From contig JAODUP010000475.1 in NCBI GenBank assembly GCA_025642065.1, forward strand, positions 221,001 to 285,000: a DNA stretch of 64,000 nt, given 5' to 3'. The stretch's first letter is position 1, and each line of letters opens with the position of its first letter. The notes under the pieces are model-generated. The model made no database searches and was not told the origin of the DNA. It worked only from the letters and a program-made list of their open reading frames with translations. This document shows positions 12,001-23,439 of this stretch, one piece after another. Origin of the DNA: Paralvinella palmiformis. Taxonomy: Eukaryota > Annelida > Polychaeta > Terebellida > Alvinellidae. A program made the translations under genes and the position numbers.

Positions 12001-13970
12001 TAATGTGGCCAAGGTAAGTAGATTGGGAAAGTTGGCTGTATAATATTGATGAAGCAGCTACCACAATATTTAGAGATTATTATCCATAAGATAATGTTCA
12101 GCAATGTTCCAAATTTTTTATTTTGCGCCATACATTAAATATCATGGGAAATCCACAAAAAACACTCTAAAAGCAACACTGTATTATTAGTTGTTAGTAC
12201 TACACAAACTATGCTTTTGATACCTTCTTTTTAATGTTTGAAGTTAAGAATATATATATAATTTAATTATACATATCATTAATACAATATTAATCCATAT
12301 GAAATTTAAACCCTGTTAAGATTAAATAACAAACAAACCAGATCACACACAGTTTATAAAAAATAATATAAAGTGTTGTTATATTATTATTACAAATCAC
12401 CCACATAATATATAATTATGTAGAGCCAAAGGTTCTTTATAACATATAAACTTAATTTAAGCTGCTTGTTATAATAACAAGCTGTTAGTTCTTTTTTTTG
12501 GACATTTAATGGGGGGGAGGCTCTCAAACAGTACAAAATGACCATAATATTTTGCTAATGGCAGACTGTTAATGGTTATTCATTCTATTATCCCACCACT
12601 CAAACCTAAAAGAACAAATATCTTAGCATTATATCATTACATATGCTAACTATATTCAGATACACAGCACTGAGTAATTAAATCATACATTTCTAAAGTA
12701 ATTTTAATACTCTTTCCAGTTACTGGAAATATCTGTATTTCTCCATCCCACCCACACACAAACAAAAACAATGTTACAAATTTATACACTGTTATAGACC
12801 GATGAAGTGATAAGTCTTACACCAAATAAATGAACTAATGATCAATTAATGAGAAAATACAGTCAATGATATTATCCTCAAAATTGAAATATTCAGTTTA
12901 AAAAGGGTTTAACTTGAGTTAAACTAGTAAATTCCACATGTAATTTCCTTATCTGAGATAAATTGGTTTTGTCCAAGTTACATACACAAGACAAATTTTA
13001 AAAAATCACATAACATACTAAAGAAATAAAACAAACATGCAATTGATAAATAAAGTTCATTATTTCACATGATTATTTATTTATTTAATGACAAGTTAGT
13101 GATATCAGTTAAAAATAAAATTATTCTAGATGAGCTTCAGATATTTTGTAATTTTTACATCAGGTAATTAAAAGTGCAGTGACCACAGATTATACTGCAA
13201 CTTTTTGCTTTGAATAGAAGAATGTTTAAACAAGGCATACCAGATACTATTATACACACACCAGTATTTGCAGTGGTATATATTTCCAATTTACAATTAT
13301 AACATGCATGCATATAGGTTGATTAAATATAATAGAGGAAGGGGAGGGGGCAGCATAACCTTGTAAACGAATTACAAACAGTGTTAATAATATTAAGTGA
13401 AAGAATGACAGAGGAAAAGCATGTAGTGTACGCACCCAAAGTGAAACATCACAAAAAGTGACGATTCTAAAAATGAAATGTAAAACTGAAAATTGATCAA
13501 CCCTTGATTGATTTTAATCAACACAAAAACAATCATCAGTAACATAATATGTCTTCATATTTAAAAAAAAAGAGTTAAGTATTTTGATCTTATGTGAAAT
13601 TATATATATGAAATTGATGGTGATTCTAAACAGCTGATTATCTTTTACTAATATTAGTTATTTAGATTTTGTATCCTTCATTTTGCCGATCCAGAACCAA
13701 AAATGTTGTTGCTATTGATCTGAACCCAGACCCGATCTGTATCAGCTAAAGCTCCACAGTGTGAAGAAACCTCACTTAACTAACACTTGAGACACTACCA
13801 GAAAAGGGCTTAAGTACTATTGTTCCTGCACTGACTACCAGATTCAGTAATAAGCAGCTATATCTCTGGTATGTATACTAGTATTTTACCAATGTTGGAA
13901 AAGTAATGCAAATGGAATCAACCCCCCCCCCCAATTGTTAAAGTGTTACTTAGAGAAGCATGCCTCAATG
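9036..13970. other. Long AT-rich stretch without a recognisable gene
   Basis: No exon chain or conserved motif was recognised on either strand. One minus ORF at 10658-10356 (100 codons, including CCYWFRQRFTLQKLNF) is the only reading that does not look purely compositional, and it could be a decayed element. Otherwise there are A/T homopolymers, a C-run at 13921-13932 and simple AT repeats. Confidence 0.5.
10356..10658 (-). pseudogene. Unrecognised ORF, possible decayed element
   Basis: A 100-codon reading with a fairly protein-like middle (IAEYKILRCRFLVGKTAP, CCYWFRQRFTLQKLNFH). No family is recognised and there are no flanking repeats or splice evidence. Confidence 0.2.
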
Positions 13971-13974
13971 TACA

Positions 13975-14066
13975 ATTTCCACAGCATCAATACTCTGTAC
14001 ACTTTCCACAGCATCAATACTCTGTACACTTTCCACAGCATCAATACTCTGTACACTTTCCACATC
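13975..14066. repeat. 27-bp tandem repeat, ~3.3 copies
   Basis: The unit TTTCCACAGCATCAATACTC plus TGTACAC repeats with period 27 at about 13975, 14003, 14030 and 14057. It lies just beyond the C-terminal end of the Tigger remnant. Confidence 0.88.
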
Positions 14067-14068
14067 AT

Positions 14069-15090
14069 TTATACACCCAAATATAAGACTGTCTTATGTG
14101 TGATATTGCAATAATCTGAACAAGTTATTTGGGAGTTTTTGATTATGCTTAACTCTGAGCAGATAACATCTTTCACCAGTTCATTTTTGTAGTGGCGTTT
14201 TAGTGCTGAAATGATGCCTTGTTCAAGGGGCTGAAACTTGTTGGTGGCGTTTTTGGGGAGGTATAGGACCTTCATATTGCCATCACTTGATTGGATGATC
14301 TCAGCTAGAGGATGTGTAGGACAATCGCCCAGTAGTAGAACTGCTTTTAGAGGAACTTTAATCTTGTGTAGGTGCTTCCTAACTTGAGGGACAAAAGTAT
14401 TTGAAAATCAGTCTTTGAAGAGAATTGAAGTCATCCATGTATTGGAACTGTTGGCATATTCAATTGGCATTGATGACATATTCAGATGATGGAAACAACG
14501 AGGTTTTTTAAACATTCCTATGCAGAGAGGCTTCAGTATGTGATTTCCCATCTGGTTTGTGCACAGAAGTAGAATAACACAGTCCTTGCTCTGTTTAAAA
14601 CCTTTGTGCTTATGCTTGTCTGTCTTGATAGCTAGTGTCTTGTCTTGTAGCATCTTAGAGCTTAGTAGAGCACAGTTTCATCAGCATTATATATTTGCTC
14701 AGGAACCAAGTCGTTGTCAAGAATGTATGTCTGGAGAATAGGCATAAATGCAACTGCAGCTTTGAAGTCTGCAGATCTAACTTCACCAATAATCTTAAAC
14801 TGATCACTAATTGCAGTTCCAGCCTGTTTCTCTTTCACAAACCAACTGTAAACAGCTCTATTAAGATCTGTATCACCAGCAGTCCTAGCCTTCTTTCTTT
14901 TCGTACCATCATTTGAGTCCCCTATATTAACAAAGTCAAGCATTTTATGTTCATCTCTAATCAAACCACAAAGTGTTGATTCTGAAATGCCATTATCCCT
15001 AGACACATTAGCTTGAGTTTCACCATGCTGTGTAACTCTTGTAATAGACTCCAGTTTCTCTTGAACAGTGTATGATTTTCTTTTTGGCAT
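14069..15090 (-). pseudogene. Tigger/pogo-like (Tc1/mariner superfamily) transposase, inactivated
   Basis: From the ATG at 15090 the frame starts MPKRKSYTVQEKLESI, followed by a CENP-B-type helix-turn-helix (ETQANVSRDNGISESTLCGLI). The first catalytic motif is present (YNADETVLY). A frameshift near 14665 moves to a second frame (MLQDKTLAIKTDKHKHKG), an in-frame TGA at 14408-14410 stands where a Trp codon is expected (FKD*FSN), and the same frame goes on to LLLGDCPTHPLAEI, NMKVLYLPKNATNKFQPLEQG and ALKRHYKNEL. The usual second catalytic motif, D-N in LLLDN.PAH, reads GD here. Frameshift, stop and altered catalytic residue all say the gene is dead. Confidence 0.9.
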
Positions 15091-15487
15091 TTTGAAGTAG
15101 CCTTGTGCACGAGGAACAGCACTTGAGAACTGATACAAGATGATCAAAACAGAGGTCTTTTACACACAAAAGATGATTATTAATTCACAGCTATAGCGTA
15201 TGTTTTATTTATTGCAATTAGGATCAAACTTATTTAGTGGGTGGAGCCACAGAATAATTGAGAGTTATGATTGGGCTCATTGTTTGACTGATTGAGCCAA
15301 GGTGGTGTGTAATTAAGTTTGTGCTCACTAAATATATGCATGGGTATGTTATGGCCATTGGCTATGGTTTTTAACAACTGAATTAAAAACTGTGAAAATG
15401 GATTCAAATTATTTCAAAATATTTTATTGGTCAGCTGTGGATTTCATGCCATTTCATGTAAAAATACTATGTCATGGATTCTGCGAT

Positions 15488-15527
15488 TCAAGGTCTGACC
15501 ATGTTATAACGGAGCCTGACTGTATTA
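15488..15527. mobile_element. Probable terminal inverted repeat of the Tigger element
   Basis: Read on the minus strand, the sequence after a TA is CAGTCAGGCTCCGTTATAAC followed by ATGGTCAGACC, typical in form of Tigger-like termini next to a TA target. It lies about 430 bases upstream of the transposase start. The partner end was not found beyond 14069, so the element is probably truncated. Confidence 0.55.
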
Positions 15528-15529
15528 CT

Positions 15530-17266
15530 AAATAAAAATAAATAGATAGAAAAGACCAGCAAAATATATACCAGTATAGAGCAGAAGTTTAAATCCATGT
15601 GCATGGTTTATAGATCTAGCTGATCTCACAGAGTAGCTCCCTTCTGCCCATTTTTTCAAAAGATGATCTTACCACAATGTGAAGATCTTTGGTTGCTGAA
15701 TTTTATATTTTAAGAATTCCACATGCTTCAATTTTTCACCCACAATCAACTGCGCTTGCACTTCTACAAAGCTGGCCTCTTGGTGGAACGAGTTAACTAG
15801 CTCCTATAATGGCAGGTTATGTCGGTGGAATTTTGTGTTTAGTCGTCAGTGCCAGGACATGGTCATTATTTGTAAATGTTGACGTAATGCAACTTTAACA
15901 ATCATATTTACAATGTAGAGTAGATATGGTAGTTTTCGGACACTTAACTCATAATTAACCAGAAAATTTTATGTTTTCATATTAGAAAAGTAGAATCCAT
16001 TTCAAAACACTTATCCATTTCAAGCTTCCCATAAATATGCATTTCGTTCTTAATTATATATTTTTTGGCACCATAAATTTTCTGAAAGTAAAGCATGGGT
16101 CACCAGGCAGAATTCAGTCACTTTAGTATTTTTTTTAATAAATTGAAAATTTGAGAAAACAACCAGACAAACTATTAATAAATGTTGTATACTATTTAAA
16201 TAAAATACAAGGACATTAAGTCCCCACAACTAGAATGACACTAATCACAATTTAGTACTTGATCATCTTTCTGATGATAGTTTTTAGGCCTTCTGAATAT
16301 AATAAAGTGAATTTGTTAATTATCAAATAATATCTTGTGTCTGTGCATGCAATTTATTGTGTTATTCATTATTTCTTTAATTAATTTCATGTCATTGGAC
16401 TATATTCAACTTTATTGTAAAGCTGATATTTTAATTTAGTGTCGTGTATGAAAATTGAAAGGTACGTTTAATTCACATTGCAGTATTTGAACACCTTTAA
16501 CGAATCATATTGCGTTTGAGATTATATTCAAAATAGCAGCATTTGAATAAATCGTACCTTAGTCAATATGTTTTGGCAAAAAACACACGAAATAAGACTA
16601 ATAACAGACTACAACATGGTTCAAATAAAGCCTTGCTTCTTACTACTACTGCGTAAGAGCAAGAAACGTCTCTCACATTGAACAATGGAGGAGTAATTGA
16701 AATTGGGGCAAGAGGAGATTCGTGTCATTACTTTATGTGAATATGTCATTGATTTGTGTTTGCCTCAAATGAATTTGTAATGAAGTGTCCGAATTCTGGC
16801 AGTGTCCGAAAATGCCAATGTCTATTCTATTATAGTCTATATCTGACCAGGTCCAGGGCAGATGTCATTTCAGACAGACAAATATATAATAATAATAATG
16901 TATATTTCATGTCATTGAACTCTATATATATAATTTTATGATATAAAACAACAAGGGAGAATAGTCTCTTTTACTAAGAGCGAATAACAATAAAGCCGGA
17001 TTAAAGGGCGATTCGTTTTTTAAACTGAGGGCGAATGCAACCGAGGGCGAACAGTATTGAATTAATCCTATTTATTAACAATTATACGCAATAGAATGAT
17101 TTTACAACTTAAAAACAAATTATACGAAAATTACTTACTCAACTGTTAGTCTAGATCTACCCTGAAAATATACAATTACTGAATATATAGTGAATTAGAC
17201 AATGAAGTGAGCGATAATAAGTTGATTAAAAGAAACATCCGCAAAATCTGTGATAGTCTAGATCTA

Positions 17267-17311
<45 letters not shown>

Positions 17312-18780
17312 AGTTATTTACTGCATACTGTACTATTACTATTATATGATATACAAGTGATTATATTCATGATACATACGTGTAATTATTATTGTAGTTA
17401 ACGATACATGTCATGAACGTTCAACTACTAGAAAAGTAACAAAGTGACTAAATACCGAAAATAAATAACTTACTCTTGAAATGAGCAATAAAACAGTAAT
17501 TATAGTCACTGAGAATGTGAGATTAGGCTGCGTTCTTGGTTTGTATATAATTTGATGTCCATGTTAAACATGGATACTTTTATTGTTGGACTGTTTTGGG
17601 GATTTAAGACATTTAATTCGAATAATTTTATAACTAGAATATATAACCTTTTTTTGAATTGTTTAATTTTGTATTGCTGTCTTGGAATAAATCCTCCAAT
17701 AATTATTTATTATGTTTATTATAAAAAATGACATCTGAAAATATAGATTAAGATCGTTAAACTACTTACTTATATATCAAAGACTGTTTCAAGAATTGTT
17801 ACTTGACGTTTTAACAAAGACTGTTTATATTTAAGCTCTCTGATTTTAACATGGGTCGCGGCTTGTCACAGACACCGCTGCCTTATACACAGCGTCTAAG
17901 GGCAGTAGTTCATTCTGCGCCGCTTTCGGCTCCAGTAACAGGAAAAGTATACACAAAGAAAAACATTTCTTTTCGTTTCCCGAAAGAAAAAGAAAGGTAG
18001 TGTAAATGAAATATGATATGGCTTTTTAAAATAAAGGATATTTTAAAAATAAGCATAACAATTTTAAGTAGAGACGCCCCCATTTGACATGACCAAGCAG
18101 CAGGCCCAAGATATATCTAGACCTATATTTGTTTCAGACAAAATTTAATTTAATTTATTGAGCAATATAAACACATTATTTACAAAATGAGTATGTAAGA
18201 TAGACATATAAGCTTACAGTTACATGTACCAGATCCAATGAAGATGTTGGTGGGGGTATTGTTATTGTTAATAAAATAATTCGACTTGTAAAATTAAATG
18301 ACTATAATCAGATAATGTTTCTCTAATTACAGTAAGTAGCTGAGTATTTACTTGATCGCCTGCACCCATATTTATTTTTAAATGTAAACAATTTAAGTGG
18401 TACTTATTGATCAATATAAACCACTGGTTATATTTTAAATGTTATGAAATTAATTATTAAAAACGTCAAATAGTGGTAGAAACATTAATTTTTGCTATTT
18501 ACAGAAGTAATATATATATATATATATATAAACTTATGAAAAATACGCCTTCCATAGGCTTTGAAATGACATAGGCCACGTTCAATTATTTTCTGATCGG
18601 GTGTGAAGTGATCGCAAATTGTAGGCTGTGAAATGACTGGGCTGCGAAATGACTTCTTTATTTACAGTTTCACAGCTTTGTTTTTTTCAATATCATGTGC
18701 GTACAATTAAAGTGTTAATTAGCAATAGAGTAGGTGCTCATGTAACATATAGTACTAGTATCGGCAATTCATTTCAACCA
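15530..18780. other. AT-rich region without a confirmed gene
   Basis: Holds a (TA)n run at about 17265-17309, a second at 18509-18530 and short ORFs of no recognisable family. One possible exon at about 17853-17998 is listed separately. Confidence 0.5.
17851..17998 (+). other. Possible orphan exon ending in a donor-like site
   Basis: From an ATG at about 17851 the frame reads MGRGLSQTPLPYTQRL and ends KKNISFRFPKEKER just before a GTAGTG that could be a weak donor. G+C is higher than in flanking DNA. The ISFRFPKEKER string recalls THAP domains, but the expected cysteines are absent. No partner exon was identified. Confidence 0.2.
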
Positions 18781-18784
18781 TGCG

Positions 18785-18897
18785 GCACGCATATAAGCAA
18801 TGCTTCAAGCATCCTCCTTTTCAACATTCTACATGTGTTTGATTTCATTAAAATTATGTATTATGAATGTTGAAATAAACGAATTGAATTGAATACA
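18785..18897 (+). repeat. LINE-type 3' tail, copy 1 (GAATT-repeat tail)
   Basis: Closely matches 23305-23407: both contain CTTTTCAACATTCT, GTGTTTGATTT.ATTAAAAT and GTATTATGAATGTTGAAATA, and end in AACGAATTGAATTGAAT. An AATAAA-like motif just before a short pentanucleotide tail is typical of a non-LTR retrotransposon 3' end. Confidence 0.65.
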
Positions 18898-19319
18898 ACC
18901 AGAGAACTTTTGATTATCCCAGAAGCGCACCCGTCCACCTGGGGCGCTACGTGTTCAAAATCCAAAATGGCGCATCAAGAGTAACACCCAAACCGGATCC
19001 ATGGGTCGGGTTGGGCGGGTTGAACTTTTTCTTCGGGTCACGGGTTGGGTTTAAGTCTTGTGGGTTGGGTTCGGGTTGTTGTCTTGTGGGCTTGGTTCGG
19101 GTTGTTGTCTTGTGGGTTGGATTGTGTATGGGTTGCTTGAAAAAATATGGGTTTTATTGGTTTTGGTTTTGTTGTTCGGGGAGAATCCCCAGGCTGTCGC
19201 TTAATCAGCACAGCCTCTATGTTGGAGTGGTTGAGAAACTTCCTCCCCCACCACTCACAGGGGAGCAGTACGGAAAGATGGAGCCGAAATAACATGAGGG
19301 TGGTCACTGCCAGAGTGTT

Positions 19320-19525
19320 TTAGGTCCTCATGGGGTTTTTAACGTCCCCCTTTATTTTAAATAATTCAGTGGAGATGGCAGCGCCATTTAACGTGGTCAG
19401 CCACCCACGATGTAGTGAGCCGAGAAATTAATCCCTGGAAAAGTTTCGACCTCTTACGGGGTTCGAACCTGCGACCGTTGGCACCAAGTGCCGACTGCTT
19501 AGCCGCTAGGCCACCGGATGCTCAC
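19320..19525 (-). repeat. tRNA-derived SINE with clear A and B boxes
   Basis: On the minus strand the head from 19522 has an A box (TGGCCTAGCGG) and, about 45 bases on, a B box (GGTTCGAACC). The flanking arms do not fold into a convincing acceptor stem, so this is read as a SINE head, not a functional tRNA. The body continues to about 19320. Confidence 0.65.
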
Positions 19526-19564
19526 TACTTTATTTATTTTAAATCCAGAATATATACTCAGCCG

Positions 19565-19910
19565 CCTCCCAACATTCAGCCACCACCAATGCTTATGCAA
19601 TACGAATACCATACATTGCCATATAAATACCACTCGCTATTACCACCACACACTGACTGAAATGTTTCGGGTAATCTGTGAATTGATTGACAAGCCCTGA
19701 ATGTCATTAGGTGGCTACCGTGACGGTGTTGATAGTACTATCACCGATATATTAAATAAAGTGATAGTTGGGGTTAACAAAGGATCAAAAGCCACATGTT
19801 ACGAACCAACTCCCAAGGCTGATCGTCAAATATGCCCCACTCTAATGCCACCCCACCACAAAACCAACTTTTAGCCAGGTCCCAAAGTTGGCATAAAACT
19901 AAAAGTGAGG
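19565..19910. repeat. Interspersed repeat, copy 2 (copy 1 at 8740-9035)
   Basis: Same block order and orientation as copy 1, with similar spacing. It sits inside the hAT element and so inserted later or was carried by it. Confidence 0.6.
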
Positions 19911-19929
19911 TCCTGTCTTGTTGAAGTTT

Positions 19930-20200
19930 GGGGTAGAGACCCATGGCTGTCGCCTATTGGGCACAGCCACCTGGTGTTGATTTCTGTTATTCTGATGATG
20001 GCAGTTGTTTAAAATGGTGGCACCTTAGTTTACTATAAGTGTCATGTTCGGTGGAGAAAAACCTTGCCAGTTGCCTGGTTGGATCAAAAACTCCCCCTAC
20101 TATACTGTCACAGCCGGGATTCGAACCCCGACCTCCCGCACAGCATGAAACATGGGTACGGAAGTCATACGTTTTAATCCACTAGTCCATAGAGGGGTCT
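19930..20200 (-). repeat. tRNA-derived SINE (family shared with 39303-39590)
   Basis: On the minus strand the head contains TGGACTAGTGGATTAA (A-box region) and GGTTCGAATCCCGGCTGTG (B box). The body includes GATCCAACCAGGCAACTGG and CAAGGTTTTTCTCC, which recur on the plus strand at 39410-39460. Confidence 0.75.
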
Positions 20201-20579
20201 GATCTTTCCTCATTGTTTTTTGTGTATGTATGGGTCTTTCTGGAGAAGTGGGGTTATGGTGTCTGGTAGGAAGGTTGCTTTCCTTGTGTTCAATGCTGCT
20301 AAGTGATGGTCTGGAAGTTTGTAGCCTTTCAGGCGGAGATGACCTTTAAGTATTCTTCGGTGTTAGGGGTGACTGGCCAGTGAAGTGTCTTGTATAAGTC
20401 CAGAAACGTAGTCTTCTGAGTTGGGTGGTTGAGGGTTGATACCGTTGTGTACATTTCTGAAAAGTGATGTTATACTGTATATTTATATATGATCACCCGT
20501 CACAGAATTGGTCCAGAATGTGTTTATACAGATAACAATCTATCTCGTGATTTTATTTAAACTATTGCTGCTGATAACC

Positions 20580-21105
20580 ATGGCTGCTGCCAAACTTACG
20601 GCTAGCTCGGTTACATCAAGTTTGAAGTCAGGAGAATATAAAATTAGGTTATGTAGTAAGGGAAAGTCTGATGTTTGGAAATAATTTGGACTTGTGATAG
20701 ATCGTAATGACGCTGAACTGGACTTTGCTGCGTGTAAATCTTGTTATCAGGCACTTGCCTATTCAAGTCGTATTGGCACTTCAGCACTTAAACGGCACAA
20801 ATGTCGGGTTGTTGAATATCAAACTACCCTTCCGCATGTTGTACAACCTCCTCCACAGAAGCGAGAGTTCCAGGCCTATTAACAGAATGTAGTCAAAGAC
20901 TGTTCTTGTGTTACACAGTGGTGGAAGGAACACACAACTGAATATCCGTCACTCTCATGTATTGCAAGGAACGTCCTCTGCGTCATGCCCACAAGTGCTG
21001 CTATTGAGCGAAACTCATGTTGTATCTGCTAGGAGATCCATTTTGAAATCGTCTGGTGTAAATAACGTTCTATTCATGAATGGTGTTATTCATCATACTA
21101 AATAG
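20580..21105 (+). pseudogene. hAT transposase remnant: BED zinc finger joined to C-terminal dimerisation region
   Basis: From the ATG at 20580 a BED finger is visible: GKSDVWK, a stop (TAA near 20682), FGLV, FAACKSCYQALAYSSRIGTS and LKRHKC, with the C-x2-C and H-x-C ligands present. After a stop at 20881 the plus strand reads TQWWKEHTTEYPSLSCIA, VMPTSAAIERN, then after a frameshift SARRSILKSSGVNNVLFMNG, which fits the hAT C-terminal dimerisation segment. The catalytic middle (several hundred codons in full hAT proteins) is missing. It cannot make an active transposase. Confidence 0.85.
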
Positions 21106-21369
21106 TCACTATAGGATATTACAGAATTGTATTATAAAGATGTGAATAAGTTACTCTGGGAAAGTTGAGTTCATTTTTCAATATCGTAATAACAGGAGTT
21201 TTCTATTTTTCGTGTTCGGACTCCATTCTTGTGGGTTGGGTTGGGTAACGGTTATAGTCTTGTGGGTTGGGCTAGGCACGGGTTCAATAGTATTTTAAAT
21301 ATGGTTTCGGGTTGAGGTTTGCGGGTTTGGGTTGGGTTTGGGTTCAGCTTTCTAACCCGTGCAGGGCTC

Positions 21370-21370
<1 letters not shown>

Positions 21371-21422
<52 letters not shown>

Positions 21423-21480
21423 ACGCACACGCACACACACCACGCACACACACGCACACGCACACCCACACACACACACA
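21371..21480. repeat. (CA)n microsatellite
   Basis: About 110 bases of CA repeat with CCACGCACAC interruptions, directly next to the right end of the hAT element. Confidence 0.95.
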
Positions 21481-21529
21481 GTGTTTAATGTAATATTCCT
21501 ACATCGTTTGGGTAAAACAGATACCTAAC

Positions 21530-22800
21530 TAAGCATTAGATAACAACTACCAAATATAGTAAAGAAATCATTTGCCAAGAATTTTAATTTTTTTAAATAT
21601 TTGGGGCAGTTCCCTTTTTACAAATGTAAAAAATTTTATGTCTTTTAAAACATTTTTATTTATTAGTTTTTTGTATAAGTAAATTTTTTGTTGCCTCTTT
21701 TTTAAAACCCATTAATTCATACAATGTCTTGAGGGTTTATACTCCTGGATCGTTTTTCCCCGGCAGGCATCTCCATGGGGATTGCTGGGACGGGTTTTTT
21801 TCCCATATTTAAATTTAAATTAAATGATATAGGAAATTTGTTAAATGTAAGCATTATAATCCGATTATTTAATCGGAGTCTCCCTGAAATCCGCTGTTCT
21901 CGACCATGGGTCAAATAGATAAAGTGGATAGGCGCAATTTTGATCCCCCCCACCCAACTGTATTTAGGGGCCTAAATTTAATGAATGAACGTTCCCCAGT
22001 GATGAAGGCTTGGGGGTTTGTTTGGTTCGGGTAAATCGTAGTATTTACTAGGTTTGAACGATATTTCGTTCCAATCCAGTAATAATCCATTGTGCGGTAT
22101 TCTCTTGTTTTTATTTTGTTTTCCTTTAGTGATCCATATTAGTGGGTTTTCTTTTTTTGGAAAACGTAATTTTGTTAAACGCTGAGGCTATATGGGCAAA
22201 CTTGTTAGTGTCATTTCTTTGTTATGGACAAACTGTAATGTTTTTAACACGCTGAGGCTATAAAGGGCTAATTTTCCTTGGTTAAAAAAATTTACGGACC
22301 AGTCGGGGTGTTTATCATGTTCAATAGGTAGGTTTATTCAGTTATTCGAACCCAGAATAAAGCTATAGCATCTGAGGGGTCGAAATGCTTTTTTATACAG
22401 GTTTTTTTGGGCCACAGAAAATTCTGTTGAATGTAAACTGTGGTGTCAAAATAGTTTATGATATGTATGTAGAAGTCACCCTTGAACCACACGGTGTTGT
22501 TTGTTTCGAGCTGTGGATCAAATGGTATGTTTTTACTGCTTCCGCTTTTTTTACGTAGCTTTCATGTAGCCGCTTTCCTGTGGGCGTGACATATTTGTCG
22601 CGTACGAAAAGCGAATTAGCTGGTTCCCACAGGCTGATGAGTAGACCAGACACATGCTTAGGTTTTAAAAATTTTTCAATATGGGGGGAAATTAACAAAT
22701 TTTTTGATTAAGTATTTTAGTTGTATTTAGTTTTAGGTGGGGTTTAAGGGTGTTTGATTGTTATCTCTGGCCCGTTCCCTTTTTAGGGGCCCCCGCACGC
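21530..22800 (-). pseudogene. Decayed coding-like stretch of unknown identity
   Basis: Two minus-strand ORFs (21953-21717 and 22698-22456) have protein-like stretches, for example LWEPANSLFVRDKYVTPTGK and RLHESYVKKAEAVKTYHL. Composition differs from neighbours, with many short G, C and T runs. The motif ACGCTGAGGCTATA occurs twice (about 22181 and 22248). No family was recognised. Ends in (GCAC)n at about 22793-22813. Confidence 0.25.
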
Positions 22801-23139
22801 ACGCACGCACGCACTGCATTAGTAAGTGTGTTGATGTTAAACAAAATATTATTATACAAGATATTAATTTGGATTTCTAAGTTGGGGTTCTTCAAAATTC
22901 ATTTAGCATTCGAAGCCTGATGGTCAATATAAATATTGTATTGTGTGTCACCATAGTAAAGAATCTGTAATTATCCATATGATAGTGTTTAAGTAAAGAT
23001 GCAAGTTTACTTGGTTTGGTCTCAGATGCAAGTGTTCGCAATGTTAAAATAATTAATATTTTAAAGTACACAATTAAGGATATGTTCATTTCTTTATATG
23101 ACTGATACCGATGTTTGTAATTTTATTTACTGTTCAAAT

Positions 23140-23142
23140 ACA

Positions 23143-23181
<39 letters not shown>

Positions 23182-23182
23182 A
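23140..23182. repeat. (TA)n(CA)n compound microsatellite
   Basis: A TA run passing directly into a CA run, near the left side of the gypsy element. Confidence 0.9.
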
Positions 23183-23304
23183 TAATATGTTATTACTACA
23201 CTAATTAATCATTTCATAATTAAACTATGTCTATTCCACATCTTTTTATTTGAAAATTTGTCATGAATGTTTTTAAGTTTATGTTAAGGGGGAATGCATT
23301 ATAT

Positions 23305-23407
23305 AAACACTACTTCAACCATCTCCCTTTTCAACATTCTTTTTAGTGTGTTTGATTTAATTAAAATATGTATTATGAATGTTGAAATAAACGAATTGAA
23401 TTGAATT
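23305..23407 (+). repeat. LINE-type 3' tail, copy 2
   Basis: Matches 18785-18897, including the AAATAAACGAATTGAATTGA end. It lies just upstream of the gypsy remnant. Confidence 0.65.
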
Positions 23408-23439
23408 AAATAATTTCTAATGATGATTTAGACCTGTAA

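Larger units (their letters stand above)
18970..21372 (+). mobile_element. hAT element with G-rich subterminal repeats, internally deleted and invaded
   Basis: The right end (about 21353-21372) reads AACCCGTGCAGGGCTCTA. Both termini carry arrays of GGGTTGGG/TTCGGGTTGTTG: about 18990-19180 on the left, 21230-21355 on the right. The short element at 26511-26692 has a left half matching this left end and a right half matching this right end, which defines the unit. Inside are BED-finger and hAT dimerisation remnants (20580-21105) plus SINE and other repeat insertions. The exact left terminus is uncertain. Confidence 0.65.

Noticed and set aside
19440..19522. Functional tRNA gene
   Set aside because: A and B boxes are clear, but the acceptor and T stems do not pair properly and the sequence runs into a SINE body.
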